Virus record (IMG/VR): IMGVR_UViG_3300009684_001322
Span: 1-35,096 of that record
DNA length: 35,096 bases
From: a virus
Strand: one strand, 5' to 3'
The position numbers and the translations under genes were made by a program. Under the pieces are notes generated by a model, which was not told the origin of the DNA, did not search any database, and saw only the letters and a list, made by a program, of their open reading frames with translations. Every line of letters starts with the position of its first letter. Positions within the stretch are counted from its first letter, which is position 1. This document shows positions 5,281-15,516 of this stretch, in pieces.

Positions 5281-7506
5281 ATGGCAACTCAAGTAGCTGT
5301 AAACATAAAAATAAAAAGTGCTGTCGGTGCAACAAATTCCACTGCTTCTATATATTGTCCACCACCTGCTGTGGTTGCCACTACATTGACTCTTGACGGA
5401 GCAACATTAACAGCACCTGTGGCTAATTATGGTGTGTTAAGAGTATCTACCCCGGTAACGTTTGTTTCTTCTCCAAGAGATGAATCTGATATACAAAATT
5501 TAATATTATACAATGACGGTGGAACCACTATTACTCTAACCAGTTTTGATTTTACATGTTCATTGGTAAAAAGCCGTGTTATTATTCCAAAATTTTATGG
5601 AACAGTGGCTCAAAGTCTCATCAGTGGTACAAATGTCACTTTGTTAGCGGGTACAACTGCATCATTTCTAATTTCCTATACAGCAATTGCACCCGGTGAA
5701 TATATCAACAGCCTTGTGTTCTTTTCCAATGCACAAAATCCTGAATATCAAGTCAATACGTATCAAAGTATCAGCAATGATGAAAACATTGTGGCATCGA
5801 ACAGTACATTTGTCACATATACTACAATTTTGGGTCAAACCAATTCAACTGATATCATACTTAATAAACGTACGAATGGGGTAACATATACTGGTACAAA
5901 TTTAACATTTAATACCAGTATATCGGGTGATCCCGGCTGGTCAGTGACCACAGGCACAGTCAATACTATTCATATAGTTTGGAATCCTGACCTAGTAAAC
6001 AATAACACAGGCACATACCGGTCTACTTTAACAGTGTCGGTATCAGAATCGGGTCAATTTTTAGGAACCAAAACTATAACAAATATCAGCTATGTTGACA
6101 TTGATTATTTAAAATATAACAATCTAGCCAGTTGGGTCAGTCCCGCTTCGAGTTATAATAGTATTATTGGAATGAGTCTTGATACTATCAATGATCAACG
6201 TATATTAACCATTGGAGTTGGTATGGGGGGAGATTATGCCTCTCGATATGACCAAGGAGGTTATAACCTAGTTGATGTAAATAATTTGAGTTATAGAGCA
6301 AGAAGTTCCAATCTTAAATTCCCGTATTGGGCCAATGTTTGGAGTTTTGTGTTAACCGAATATAGTTATACCTACCTAAGTGGGTCACTTGACAACGATA
6401 TTGTTCCGAATTATATTAGAAAAACCACTGAGGGTTATAATTACGAGCAATATTTTGGATATGAGCAAAGTCCGGGATATAAATCTATGTTTATTGTTAA
6501 TCATGATGGACGAGGTAATATAACCATAGCGTTAAACAATCTAAGAGAACTCAGTGGAAATGCAGAATTTGATGCTACCTTAAAAAATTTAACCAGAGCA
6601 TTATACTATTATTCTAATTCGGATATCAACGGCCGGTATTCTCAATTAAACTCAGGACCCCTAGGTGATGGTACAAGAACACTATTGTTTAGAGGATTTG
6701 ATAGTCTAGTACCAACTTTGTCTTCATCACTGCCCACGATTGTTCCAAATGGAGTAACTGTGGATTCATCATCGTGGGCATTTAATAATAATAGCCCCGC
6801 ACTCGATTATTATGAACTGACCTCCACAACCACAAATGATTATAATCTTGGTCCTGGCAGATGTACGTTTGAGTTTACCTTCAAGTCTACTAACTATTTT
6901 GCTCAAAACCCAGGTGGACATTTTTCTGTGGTTGTACGTTGTAATAATGCTGCAATTGCCAATGGTTATGTTCAAGGTCAAGGTATGATTATTGGTAATG
7001 TGAGTGCCGCTCCAACGCCCGTAACTCCACCACTACCGCCCGGTGTACCATTTAATCCTAACCCAGTGTATCCATCTACACAAATTGAATCATTCTGGGC
7101 CGGTATCGTATCGCATGACTTCGATACCACTATATATTATGGGAACACATTGTTAGCTAACACAAATGGTGCCAATCCAGTGTTGGTTGATGGGGTTGAA
7201 TATAAATTTATTGTAACAAGTGAAATATCAGCATCCCTTAAGAGTTACACTGGCTACACGATATTACAGGGTACCACAGTGGTTTATAACCAACCATTAG
7301 TGTATGATTACAATATATATTACAACCCTACAAAATCTGGAATTGTAATAGCTCATGTGTTTGAAAATGCCACTGCTTCTGCTTGGTCAGTTGCTGTCAG
7401 TAACAAAGTCATTACATGGGCACCGATTAGAACTGTGAGTATGCTGCCAACGGCTGTTATAACTACCGCAACAGCTATCGTGACCTTACCAACAAATATT
7501 TTATAA
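5281..7506 (+). CDS. Large structural protein, probable tail fibre or appendage
   Basis: The 741-aa protein is rich in Ser, Thr, Asn and Tyr, with alternating hydrophobic patterns typical of beta-sandwich fibre modules. A proline-rich linker (PVTPPLPPGVPFNP, about residues 579-592) separates the long N-terminal part from a C-terminal domain resembling a ligand-binding sandwich. An AAGGA ribosome site lies about nine bases before the ATG. It is probably co-transcribed with 4036-5268 from the late promoter at 4023. No specific family is recognised. Its position before the modification cassette and its composition suggest a virion surface role. Confidence 0.7.
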   Translation: MATQVAVNIKIKSAVGATNSTASIYCPPPAVVATTLTLDGATLTAPVANYGVLRVSTPVTFVSSPRDESDIQNLILYNDGGTTITLTSFDFTCSLVKSRVIIPKFYGTVAQSLISGTNVTLLAGTTASFLISYTAIAPGEYINSLVFFSNAQNPEYQVNTYQSISNDENIVASNSTFVTYTTILGQTNSTDIILNKRTNGVTYTGTNLTFNTSISGDPGWSVTTGTVNTIHIVWNPDLVNNNTGTYRSTLTVSVSESGQFLGTKTITNISYVDIDYLKYNNLASWVSPASSYNSIIGMSLDTINDQRILTIGVGMGGDYASRYDQGGYNLVDVNNLSYRARSSNLKFPYWANVWSFVLTEYSYTYLSGSLDNDIVPNYIRKTTEGYNYEQYFGYEQSPGYKSMFIVNHDGRGNITIALNNLRELSGNAEFDATLKNLTRALYYYSNSDINGRYSQLNSGPLGDGTRTLLFRGFDSLVPTLSSSLPTIVPNGVTVDSSSWAFNNNSPALDYYELTSTTTNDYNLGPGRCTFEFTFKSTNYFAQNPGGHFSVVVRCNNAAIANGYVQGQGMIIGNVSAAPTPVTPPLPPGVPFNPNPVYPSTQIESFWAGIVSHDFDTTIYYGNTLLANTNGANPVLVDGVEYKFIVTSEISASLKSYTGYTILQGTTVVYNQPLVYDYNIYYNPTKSGIVIAHVFENATASAWSVAVSNKVITWAPIRTVSMLPTAVITTATAIVTLPTNIL

Positions 7507-7547
7507 TATTTTAGACATCATTAACTGCTAGGATAATTAGTAGTATA

Positions 7548-10500
7548 ATGTTCGAACACCTCTATCAACTCTCACCAAAAAAAGTCGCAGCCATAACATG
7601 GACTGGCGATCCTTTACACTACGATTTTCAATTGTTTGGATTGGGCAAAGGGCATAAGGAATTTTGGGTAATAAACCCCAACAATAATATTCCAGAGCAA
7701 TGGGATACTGATTTAAAGTTTTATGTAGATACAATTCCTGATACAAGGAAATGTGTAATACTTAGCTATCAGGGAGAATGGATAGTTAAGATATTTAAAC
7801 AAGATTGGTATCCATATCACGGGTATGAACAGGTTGAAATTGTTAAACCCAAAATAATCTGGTCCTACAATTCAGATGTTGATAAACAAATTACGTTTGA
7901 AGATAACCCCTACGGACTATATCAACCGAGTCCATGGGAAAAGAACTACCAGTTAATATGGTACATGGATCCTAGATTTAATCCATTAGATGAGGATGTT
8001 TGGGTATTCAGCTGTCAACTAGTTGAGGGGGATATATTAGGTACTAAACACATGGGATATATAATTCCAGATATAGAAGTATCTTTCAATGATGTATTAC
8101 CTGACCTCGGTGTTGATGTCAATGAATGCTGTCCACCTTATTGGGATTTGATCTACGAGTGTGCATATGATTTAGATAATAAACATATATCCTCTGCTGA
8201 TAAAAGATTATGGGTGATTAAATTTAAACCCATGTGGGGAGCTCCTAAAGATTGGAAATGGATAGGCACAATTAGTCCAGAATATACTGTGATACTCAAT
8301 CCAAACTTACCGCCCATGGCCTATGATATAGATTATGTTATCCCCTGGCATGATTTTAAATTTGAACATGTGTGGATGTTGGATCAAAAACATTTATTGA
8401 ATGGTGAAGATGATTTATGGGCATTTACCTTACAAGTATCCACTGAACTTGATGGGTCTAAGATAATTGATTATGTCAGTCCCAAAATTGAAATAACCTA
8501 TAATACAAACTTACCGCCCATGACCTATGATATAGATTATGTTATCCCCTGGCATGATTTTAAATTTGAACATGTGTGGATGATAGACCGTAAGCATTTA
8601 TTAAATGGTGAAGATGATATATGGGCATTTACCTTACAAGTATCCACTGAACTTGACGGGTCTAAGATAATTGATTATGTTAGTCCCAAAATTGAAATAA
8701 CCTATAATCCTAATTTACCCAAATTAAGTTATGATATAGATTATGTTATCCCTTGGCATGATTTTAAATATGAACATGTATGGATGTTGGATCGCAAACA
8801 CCTACAAAATGGTGAAGATGATATATGGGCATTTACCTTACAAGTATCCACTGAACTTGACGGGTCTAAGATAATTGATTATGTCAGTCCAATTATCAAA
8901 ATAACCTATAATCCTAATTTACCCAAATTAAGTTATGATATAGATTATGTTATCCCTTGGCATGATTTTAAATATGAACATGTATGGATGTTGGATCGAT
9001 CTATAACTAATCAAACTAATATTTGGGCGTTAAGTGCAACAGCCATTGATGATACAGCAGGAGTAAAACAAATTGATACATTATTACCTAACATTGCCAA
9101 ACAGTTAGATGTTATTTTTATTAGTTACTATGAATTAAATGCTGAAGATAATTGGCAACGTGTATTAGAAAAAGCACCTTGGGCCAAACGAGTAGATAGA
9201 GTTACTGGTATATTTGAAGCACATAAGGCAGCGGCTAAATTAGCCAAGTCTGACATGTTCTATGTAGTTGATGGAGATGCATACTTATTGGATGATTGGC
9301 AATTTGATTTCCAACCAAATATATTTGATAGAGATTGCACCTATGTTTGGAATAGTATAAATCCGGTTAATGGTTTGACTTATGGTTTCGGAGGTGTTAA
9401 GCTGTTTAGCAAGTCGAAGATACAATATCTTAAATCATGGGGTACTGACCTAACATTAAGTGTATCAAAAAAGTTAAAAGTAATCAATAAAATTAGCAAC
9501 ATTACTAAATTTAACACTTCTGATTGTGCCACATGGAGAACCGCATTTAGAGAATGTGCCAAGTTATCTAAAAAAGAAGATGCAGAATCTAACAAACGAT
9601 TGCAAGCATGGTTAAATCCAGATGTCACAGCTGAATATTATAAATGGGCAAAATTAGGAGCAGAGCAAGGTAACAAATATGCGTTGAGCCAAGAACCGAT
9701 CAGTAATATCAACGATTACAATTGGTTAAATCAACAATTTAAAATTGCTATAAAACAGTCCAATACATTTTGTATACTGCCCTGGATACATTTTTACGCA
9801 AACCCAGATGGAGATGTACTACCTTGCTGTATTGGAGATTATACCAAACCGTTAGGTAATGTACAGCAAAATTCAATTAGTGAAATATGGAACAATGATC
9901 GATATAAGTCAATGCGATTAAAAATGTTAACAGGTAAAAAATGTGATGAATGTAGTGCTTGTTATCAAAATGAAAATGCAAATGTGCATAGTTTTAGACA
10001 ATCATCGAATGCCTCGTATCTTTCAGAATCTATAAATTTAGTACATGACACAAACCAGGATGGATCTTTGGAAACAATGGAATTAAAATATCTTGACATA
10101 CGATGGAGCAACATCTGTAATTTCAAATGTCGAAGCTGTTCTAGTACATATAGTTCTAGTTGGGCCACTGAAGATAACAAGCAAGGCAAAAATAAAAAAG
10201 TTTTTATTTTTTCAGGAGGAAAAAATAATGATTTATTATTTGATCAGCTTAGACCTCATATAACCGGAATTAAAGAAATTTACTTTGCTGGTGGCGAACC
10301 TTTATTAATGGACAAACATTACGAAATACTTGAATATTTGATTAATACCGGAAATACAAATATAAAAATTAGATATAATTCTAATTTAAGTTCGTTGACC
10401 TTTAAAAATTTATCAGTAATTAAGTTATGGAAAGAGTTTTCCAATATTCATTTAAACGTAAGTTTAGATAGTTGGGGCAGTCGAGCTGAATACATTCGAG

Positions 10501-10988
10501 AAGGTACCGATTGGCCAACTATCGTACAAAATATTAAAAAAGTTAAAGAATCATGCCCTCATATATTCATAGGTATTTCATCTGTGATATCTGTGTTCAA
10601 TGTTTATACAATTCCAGAATTTATAGATTATATGATTGAAAACAATTTTGTTGATGACACAACCAACGTAACGTTTTATAATATTATTAATCCAAATTTT
10701 TACAGTTTTAACATTATTAATGCTGACATTAAAAATAATATTAAAGATAAGTTATTAGATAAAATTAAAACTATGGATTTACTATCAGATAGTAACTATA
10801 GCATGATAAAAAATCAAATAAAAAACGTAATAAGTCAGTTAGATTCATCGTCGGTTAATGAAATTGCACAACAAGAATTTAAAGAAAACACGGAATACTA
10901 TGATACCATTAGGAATAAAAAATTTATAGATACGTTCCCAGAACTTGCAGAATTTTATACAAACATAAAAATAATAAAGGCACAATAA
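7548..10988 (+). CDS. Repeat-domain / glycosyltransferase / twitch radical-SAM fusion
   Basis: The 1146-aa protein has three parts. Residues 1-485 include a 68-residue unit repeated three times plus a partial fourth (from about residue 259), each with DIDYVIPWHDFK and WAFTLQVST. Residues about 515-620 resemble a phage glycosyltransferase domain, with the metal/nucleotide-sugar motif D575-G-D577 in FYVVDGDAYLL. Residues about 735-1140 form a radical-SAM enzyme: an N-terminal cysteine-rich twitch/SPASM-like segment (C742, C760, C761 and a later CDECSACY), the cluster motif C857-x3-C861-x2-C864 and the SAM-contact motif GGE at 915-917. Such enzymes generate a 5'-deoxyadenosyl radical for peptide or small-molecule modification. 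The next gene, also radical-SAM, starts immediately after its stop. Substrate unknown; a protein or peptide that is both glycosylated and radically modified is inferred only. Confidence 0.85.
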   Translation: MFEHLYQLSPKKVAAITWTGDPLHYDFQLFGLGKGHKEFWVINPNNNIPEQWDTDLKFYVDTIPDTRKCVILSYQGEWIVKIFKQDWYPYHGYEQVEIVKPKIIWSYNSDVDKQITFEDNPYGLYQPSPWEKNYQLIWYMDPRFNPLDEDVWVFSCQLVEGDILGTKHMGYIIPDIEVSFNDVLPDLGVDVNECCPPYWDLIYECAYDLDNKHISSADKRLWVIKFKPMWGAPKDWKWIGTISPEYTVILNPNLPPMAYDIDYVIPWHDFKFEHVWMLDQKHLLNGEDDLWAFTLQVSTELDGSKIIDYVSPKIEITYNTNLPPMTYDIDYVIPWHDFKFEHVWMIDRKHLLNGEDDIWAFTLQVSTELDGSKIIDYVSPKIEITYNPNLPKLSYDIDYVIPWHDFKYEHVWMLDRKHLQNGEDDIWAFTLQVSTELDGSKIIDYVSPIIKITYNPNLPKLSYDIDYVIPWHDFKYEHVWMLDRSITNQTNIWALSATAIDDTAGVKQIDTLLPNIAKQLDVIFISYYELNAEDNWQRVLEKAPWAKRVDRVTGIFEAHKAAAKLAKSDMFYVVDGDAYLLDDWQFDFQPNIFDRDCTYVWNSINPVNGLTYGFGGVKLFSKSKIQYLKSWGTDLTLSVSKKLKVINKISNITKFNTSDCATWRTAFRECAKLSKKEDAESNKRLQAWLNPDVTAEYYKWAKLGAEQGNKYALSQEPISNINDYNWLNQQFKIAIKQSNTFCILPWIHFYANPDGDVLPCCIGDYTKPLGNVQQNSISEIWNNDRYKSMRLKMLTGKKCDECSACYQNENANVHSFRQSSNASYLSESINLVHDTNQDGSLETMELKYLDIRWSNICNFKCRSCSSTYSSSWATEDNKQGKNKKVFIFSGGKNNDLLFDQLRPHITGIKEIYFAGGEPLLMDKHYEILEYLINTGNTNIKIRYNSNLSSLTFKNLSVIKLWKEFSNIHLNVSLDSWGSRAEYIREGTDWPTIVQNIKKVKESCPHIFIGISSVISVFNVYTIPEFIDYMIENNFVDDTTNVTFYNIINPNFYSFNIINADIKNNIKDKLLDKIKTMDLLSDSNYSMIKNQIKNVISQLDSSSVNEIAQQEFKENTEYYDTIRNKKFIDTFPELAEFYTNIKIIKAQ
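8322..8996 (+). repeat. 204-bp tandem repeat (68 codons), 3.3 copies
   Basis: Units begin at 8322, 8526, 8730 and 8934 with exact 204-bp spacing. They are nearly identical in DNA sequence, and the fourth copy diverges after about 63 bp. The repeat lies in the N-terminal half of the radical-SAM fusion gene, and copy number could change by recombination. Confidence 0.9.
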
Positions 10989-12371
10989 ATGGACAATGCA
11001 CAACACCGAATTAAAACCGTTATATCTATTGTAAACGAAACAAGCCCAACATTTTGTTTAGCTAAATGGCATCATGTTACTTTATATTTACAAACAGGTG
11101 AAACACATAGTTGTTATCATCCTGCACCACACACAATAAATTTAGAAGAACTCAAAGATAATCCCAGTGCATTGCATAATACTTCTCATAAGAAGTTAGA
11201 ACGTAAAGAGATGTTAGAGGGTGTTAAAACCAAAGGATGCCAATATTGTTGGAATATTGAATCAATGGGCCCTGACTATGTCAGTGACAGGCATATTAAG
11301 ACTGCTAGTATATTCACCGAAGAACGATACAAACAAGCTGTAACGGGCCCATGGGATCAAAATATAAATCCAGAATATGTAGAAATTAGTTTTGGTAATG
11401 AATGTAATTTCAAATGCGGATATTGTCATCCCAAGGCCAGCAGTAGATTTTATAATGAAATCAAACAGTTTGGTCCTGTTACCACTGTAAAGAATCATCG
11501 TTGTGATATTGATTGGATGAACTTATATGAAAGAGAAGAAAAAAATCCTTATGTTGATGCTTGGTGGCAATGGTGGCCAGAACTGCGTAAAACATTATCT
11601 ATTCTACGTATAACGGGCGGCGAACCATTGATGCACACCAGCACATGGAAATTATTAGATAGTCTTGAAAAAGACCCAATGCCTAATCTTGAATTGAATA
11701 TCAATAGTAACTTGGGAGTTAAATCTAGATTAGTAGATAAAATGATTGAGTCAATTAACTCTCTCACAGCATCTAACAGTATTAAGAGATTTAAATTGTA
11801 CACTAGTATCGATACTTGGGGTCCACGAGCGGAATATGTTAGAACTGGACTTGATTTAATATTATGGGAACGTAACTTTGATGCATATCTTAAAGAAACC
11901 GGACAACCTATAAGTTTTATGATTACCTTTAATATTTTATGTGTAACAACATTTAAACAATTATTGGTTAAAATACTAGAGTGGCGAAGAATATATAATC
12001 CATATAACAAAACTGATCAACCACAAATGGTTAGGTTTGATACACCGTACTTAAAAGAACCATTGCAATACGATATGAATATTCTACCCAAAGACGAGTT
12101 TATGCCATACATGCATGATAGTTTAAAATTTATGGAAGACAATTTAGATGACTCTAATCCCAACAAGTTTTCATCCGTGGAGTTTGAAAAGTTTAGAAGA
12201 GTGGTCGATTATATGGCAACAACTACGTATGATGATGATAAGCTAGATGAAGGACGTAAGGATTTCTATAATTGGTTTAATGAATTAGATACACGAAGGG
12301 GCACTGATTTTTTAAATACATTTCCGGAAATGATAAATTTTCATAATATATGCAAGGATTTAAATGACTAA
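10989..12371 (+). CDS. Twitch-domain radical-SAM protein
   Basis: The 460-aa protein shows the radical-SAM cluster motif C139-x3-C143-x2-C146 (ECNFKCGYC) and the SAM motif GGEP from residue 210. Cysteines before the core (FCLAKWHH, SCYHPAP and GCQYCW) form a twitch/SPASM-like auxiliary-cluster segment, here N-terminal as in the preceding fusion protein. It begins directly after the stop of 7548-10988 and overlaps the next gene by eight bases, so the four genes form one operon. It likely catalyses a radical modification of a peptide or glycan in the infected cell. The two radical-SAM domains share the SLDSWG/SIDTWG-RAEY region, indicating a paralogous pair. Confidence 0.85.
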   Translation: MDNAQHRIKTVISIVNETSPTFCLAKWHHVTLYLQTGETHSCYHPAPHTINLEELKDNPSALHNTSHKKLERKEMLEGVKTKGCQYCWNIESMGPDYVSDRHIKTASIFTEERYKQAVTGPWDQNINPEYVEISFGNECNFKCGYCHPKASSRFYNEIKQFGPVTTVKNHRCDIDWMNLYEREEKNPYVDAWWQWWPELRKTLSILRITGGEPLMHTSTWKLLDSLEKDPMPNLELNINSNLGVKSRLVDKMIESINSLTASNSIKRFKLYTSIDTWGPRAEYVRTGLDLILWERNFDAYLKETGQPISFMITFNILCVTTFKQLLVKILEWRRIYNPYNKTDQPQMVRFDTPYLKEPLQYDMNILPKDEFMPYMHDSLKFMEDNLDDSNPNKFSSVEFEKFRRVVDYMATTTYDDDKLDEGRKDFYNWFNELDTRRGTDFLNTFPEMINFHNICKDLND

Positions 12372-13653
12372 GAAATTGAATTTTGTCTATGAATGGATTG
12401 GTCCACGCGGCCCTATCACTAATAATAGAGTACCTACAATGATTGATCTAGTTGATCAATACGTGATGGATCCCCCTAACACTATACGTTGGGATTTCCA
12501 TCATATACCACATTGTTATACTCAATTTAAATCTAACTGTAATATTATACCAGCCTGCACATTACCAACTGATGTATTTTTATATGAAATAAATTTTGGG
12601 AATTATAATTATAGAGATATATTACATATGTTTCATATCAATGACGGATTGTTAGATCACAACAATATAACCCCTGAAATTATATCTCGTGTAAAAAATA
12701 AAGAAGCATTTATTTTAATCACTATATTACATGAAAGCTTTCTCGATGATGTATTTTTACAGTCAATGAAACACTATTTTGATTACAAACAAATTCCATT
12801 ATCACAAATTATATACATTTCACATTGTGCCAATGGGCAAGAAATTTATATTGATCACTGTGCTAGACATAGTATAGCACCTGAAATGCACATGGAGTAT
12901 ATTCCAACTACACGAATTGATAGAACTGATATTGATGTTAATAAACCATTAACAACATATGAGCCTGGAAGTAGAAATAAAACATTTTTATGTTTTAATA
13001 GGCGATACCATTCGCATAGGTTAATATTTTTTATGATGATGGAAAAACGTAAATTATTAGCTGACTTTTATATGAGTATGGCAAAGACGCAACCGGGATC
13101 AGGTCAATCGTTTACTACTACTATATCGCACTTAGTTCACAATCATCCACAATATAATTTTACCATTGAGGACATTGCTAGGTGTGAATCAACATTGCCT
13201 TTGGTATTAGACAAACCTGATTTTGAATTGTATCCTATGGAGTCAAGCCCCGATGATTTAGAAACATTTTATAAAAACTCTTTAATTAATATCATTACTG
13301 AAACTTTCTTTTTTAATAAAATAATTCATGTGACTGAAAAGACATTTAAACCAATTGCACAGTTACAACCATTTATTATAATTGCATCTCCGGGCAGTTT
13401 ACAACATATAAGAGATATGGGATTCAAAACGTTTAGTGAGTTTTGGGATGAAAGTTATGATCAAGAAACTGACCATGAGGTTAGATTTAATAAAATATTT
13501 GATCTAGTTGAACTCATAAGCAAGTGGTCTGAAGAGCAAAAAATTGAATTCTCATACAAGGTTAAAGACATACTTGAATATAATGCCGAACATTTATACA
13601 GTATGAAAAATATAGAATTGGATAAAATCGTAGAAAAATATGGAGTACTATAA
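12364..13653 (+). CDS. Glycosyltransferase-like protein
   Basis: The 429-aa protein has a C-terminal half resembling the nucleotide-sugar end of GT-B enzymes: NRRYHSHRL, then TEKTFKPIAQLQPFI, SPGSLQHIRDMGFKTF and a conserved acidic DQETDHEVRFNKI. These blocks recur in the next gene (SEKGYKPIVCVRPFI, FLEQVRELGFETF, LELDHNKRANMI), so the two are paralogues. The start overlaps the previous stop by eight bases, pointing to translational coupling. It is cytoplasmic, without signal or membrane segments. Sugar and acceptor are unknown; its place in the radical-SAM operon suggests the same pathway. Confidence 0.6.
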   Translation: MTKKLNFVYEWIGPRGPITNNRVPTMIDLVDQYVMDPPNTIRWDFHHIPHCYTQFKSNCNIIPACTLPTDVFLYEINFGNYNYRDILHMFHINDGLLDHNNITPEIISRVKNKEAFILITILHESFLDDVFLQSMKHYFDYKQIPLSQIIYISHCANGQEIYIDHCARHSIAPEMHMEYIPTTRIDRTDIDVNKPLTTYEPGSRNKTFLCFNRRYHSHRLIFFMMMEKRKLLADFYMSMAKTQPGSGQSFTTTISHLVHNHPQYNFTIEDIARCESTLPLVLDKPDFELYPMESSPDDLETFYKNSLINIITETFFFNKIIHVTEKTFKPIAQLQPFIIIASPGSLQHIRDMGFKTFSEFWDESYDQETDHEVRFNKIFDLVELISKWSEEQKIEFSYKVKDILEYNAEHLYSMKNIELDKIVEKYGVL

Positions 13654-14813
13654 TGATTTACAACAGAAGCGGACAATTTTATCATTTAACTTATAAAGCT
13701 ACACATTTTAAATCATTAAGCGATTGGAAATCTGATGTTGATGTAATTTATCATTATCATCCCTACCACGGCGGCACAATAGTGAATGCATTCGATGATA
13801 TTCATTGGGAGCATTTACGCTCTGAGCCTACAGCAAAATTCTTATATGAAAATTGTAATGAAACTTTTACATGTGAATTAGCAGAACAGATTAAAAATTT
13901 AATTGATCTAAAACAAATTCCTACCAGTAAAATGTTTATGCTGGTCATGGATGAAGTTCATAAATCATTTCTTGAAGATAGATTAAACGAATTAAACATA
14001 CGTGGTATTACAATTGGAATTTATAATATAGGGCTAGTGAATTCGAAATTATTAATTAATGATCGATTAATTACAAAGAAATTTAGTGCATTAAGTAGAC
14101 GTTATGTAAATTGGCGATTACATCTATATGCTAGGTTAGCTGAAAGAAATTTATTAAAAGATTTTATATATAGTTTTTATAATATTCACCCATATGGTGA
14201 AGTAATTCATTTTGATAAAGATCGTATGCTAGAAGACTTACATAAAACTAATTTTGGATCAATAGGGCATGATGTGTTACAATGGATGGATAATATTCCA
14301 TATAAATTAAAAAAAAATGTTCTTTTAAATGCTTGGGATGATGAAACATATAGAACTGTATTTTCTGCAGATATTCATGTGTTAGTAGAAACACATTATG
14401 ATTTTTATTATGCACCAACAGGTCCGGATAATATATATCATAGAAAATTAGCACCAAGTTTTATGTCAGAAAAAGGATATAAACCAATTGTGTGTGTTAG
14501 GCCATTTATTGCATTTTCTACTCCTTATTTTTTAGAACAAGTTAGAGAATTAGGCTTTGAAACGTTTAGTCCGTATATTAATGAAGCGTATGATTTAGAA
14601 CTTGATCATAATAAACGAGCAAATATGATTGTTGCAGAAATTGAACGTATATCTAATTTGCCAACTGATAAATATCAACAGTTGGTTAAAGATTGTAATG
14701 CAATTGCAGAGCGTAACAAGGCATTGTTTGTTGCTAAACAATCGGACACTCAATACAATCAAAACTTTGATTTTCTAATTGATCATTGTAACATGTTGCA
14801 TATTATTCACTAA
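13653..14813 (+). CDS. Glycosyltransferase-like protein, paralogue of 12364-13653
   Basis: The 386-aa protein begins on the last base of the previous stop codon (TAATG), so translation is probably coupled. Its C-terminal half repeats the blocks seen in the preceding protein: an arginine-rich LSRRYVNWRL, then SEKGYKPIVCVRPFI and VRELGFETFSPYINEAYD. The N-terminal halves differ more, as expected if they bind different acceptors. No transmembrane segment is seen. It closes the four-gene cassette; a new sigma70 promoter follows at 14828. The glycosyltransferase assignment rests on fold-like motifs and is tentative. Confidence 0.6.
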   Translation: MIYNRSGQFYHLTYKATHFKSLSDWKSDVDVIYHYHPYHGGTIVNAFDDIHWEHLRSEPTAKFLYENCNETFTCELAEQIKNLIDLKQIPTSKMFMLVMDEVHKSFLEDRLNELNIRGITIGIYNIGLVNSKLLINDRLITKKFSALSRRYVNWRLHLYARLAERNLLKDFIYSFYNIHPYGEVIHFDKDRMLEDLHKTNFGSIGHDVLQWMDNIPYKLKKNVLLNAWDDETYRTVFSADIHVLVETHYDFYYAPTGPDNIYHRKLAPSFMSEKGYKPIVCVRPFIAFSTPYFLEQVRELGFETFSPYINEAYDLELDHNKRANMIVAEIERISNLPTDKYQQLVKDCNAIAERNKALFVAKQSDTQYNQNFDFLIDHCNMLHIIH

Positions 14814-14827
14814 CTCAGTCAAACTTG

Positions 14828-14856
14828 TTGTTTTTTACCTGCCTTGACGGTATAAT
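14828..14856 (+). promoter_or_regulatory. Sigma70 promoter for the cell-wall hydrolase gene
   Basis: TTGTTT, a 17-nt spacer and an exact TATAAT precede the hydrolase start by about 48 nt, leaving a leader with a strong ribosome site. Confidence 0.7.
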
Positions 14857-14904
14857 AGTCGTTGTAGCATAACTATTTTACCATCAACGAAAAAGGAGGT
14901 CACT

Positions 14905-15480
14905 ATGACTGAATTAACATTAGACAAGGTATACGCACCTGAAGTTTCTAAAACAGCACTATCCGCAGTAACATTTGCATTAATGGTACTGGCACTGATA
15001 ACATCAGTGTTTATGCTCAATTGGGTTGTGCTCGATAAGCTCGACAAATATACACCCGTTGAGAGCTCTCAAATCACTTCAGCCTTGCGAGAAAGACAAC
15101 TAGGGTGTCTATCCAAAAATATTTACTATGAAGCAGGCAACGAGTCATTTGAGGGGAGAGTTGCCGTCGCGCAGGTAACAATAAACCGTGTAAAAAGCGG
15201 GCAGTTTCCGGATGATATTTGCAAAACAATCTATCAACGCAATGTCTTTTATGAAAAGGTTATATGCCAGTTTTCTTGGACGTGTGATAGAGATTCAAGT
15301 ATGCGACCACCTAACAATGCCAGCTACAGAGAAAGCGAGGAAGTGGCCAAGAAAGTTCTCCTAGAAGGCTTCCGTTTACCTAGTTTAGACAAAGCACTGT
15401 ATTATCATGCTTCGTATATATCGCCGGGATGGAAACGTAAACGTATTATACAAATTGGTCAACATATATTTTATGAATAA
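14905..15480 (+). CDS. SleB-type cell-wall hydrolase with N-terminal membrane anchor
   Basis: The 191-aa protein carries the SleB/hydrolase_2 pattern: LSKNIYYEAGNESFEGRVAV with the presumed catalytic glutamate E76, then VAQVTINRV, CQFSWTCD, YYHASYISPGW and a C-terminal GQHIFYE. The family cuts peptidoglycan as a lytic transglycosylase or amidase. One hydrophobic segment at about residues 20-42 would act as a signal anchor, placing the domain in the periplasm. A perfect AAGGAGGT lies before the ATG and a sigma70 promoter at 14828. With the membrane protein that follows it is a candidate lysis module, though expression from a host-type promoter would be early for a lysin. Confidence 0.9.
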   Translation: MTELTLDKVYAPEVSKTALSAVTFALMVLALITSVFMLNWVVLDKLDKYTPVESSQITSALRERQLGCLSKNIYYEAGNESFEGRVAVAQVTINRVKSGQFPDDICKTIYQRNVFYEKVICQFSWTCDRDSSMRPPNNASYRESEEVAKKVLLEGFRLPSLDKALYYHASYISPGWKRKRIIQIGQHIFYE

Positions 15481-15516
15481 ATTACATATCACATTTTTTA
15501 CAAACAAGGACTTAAA

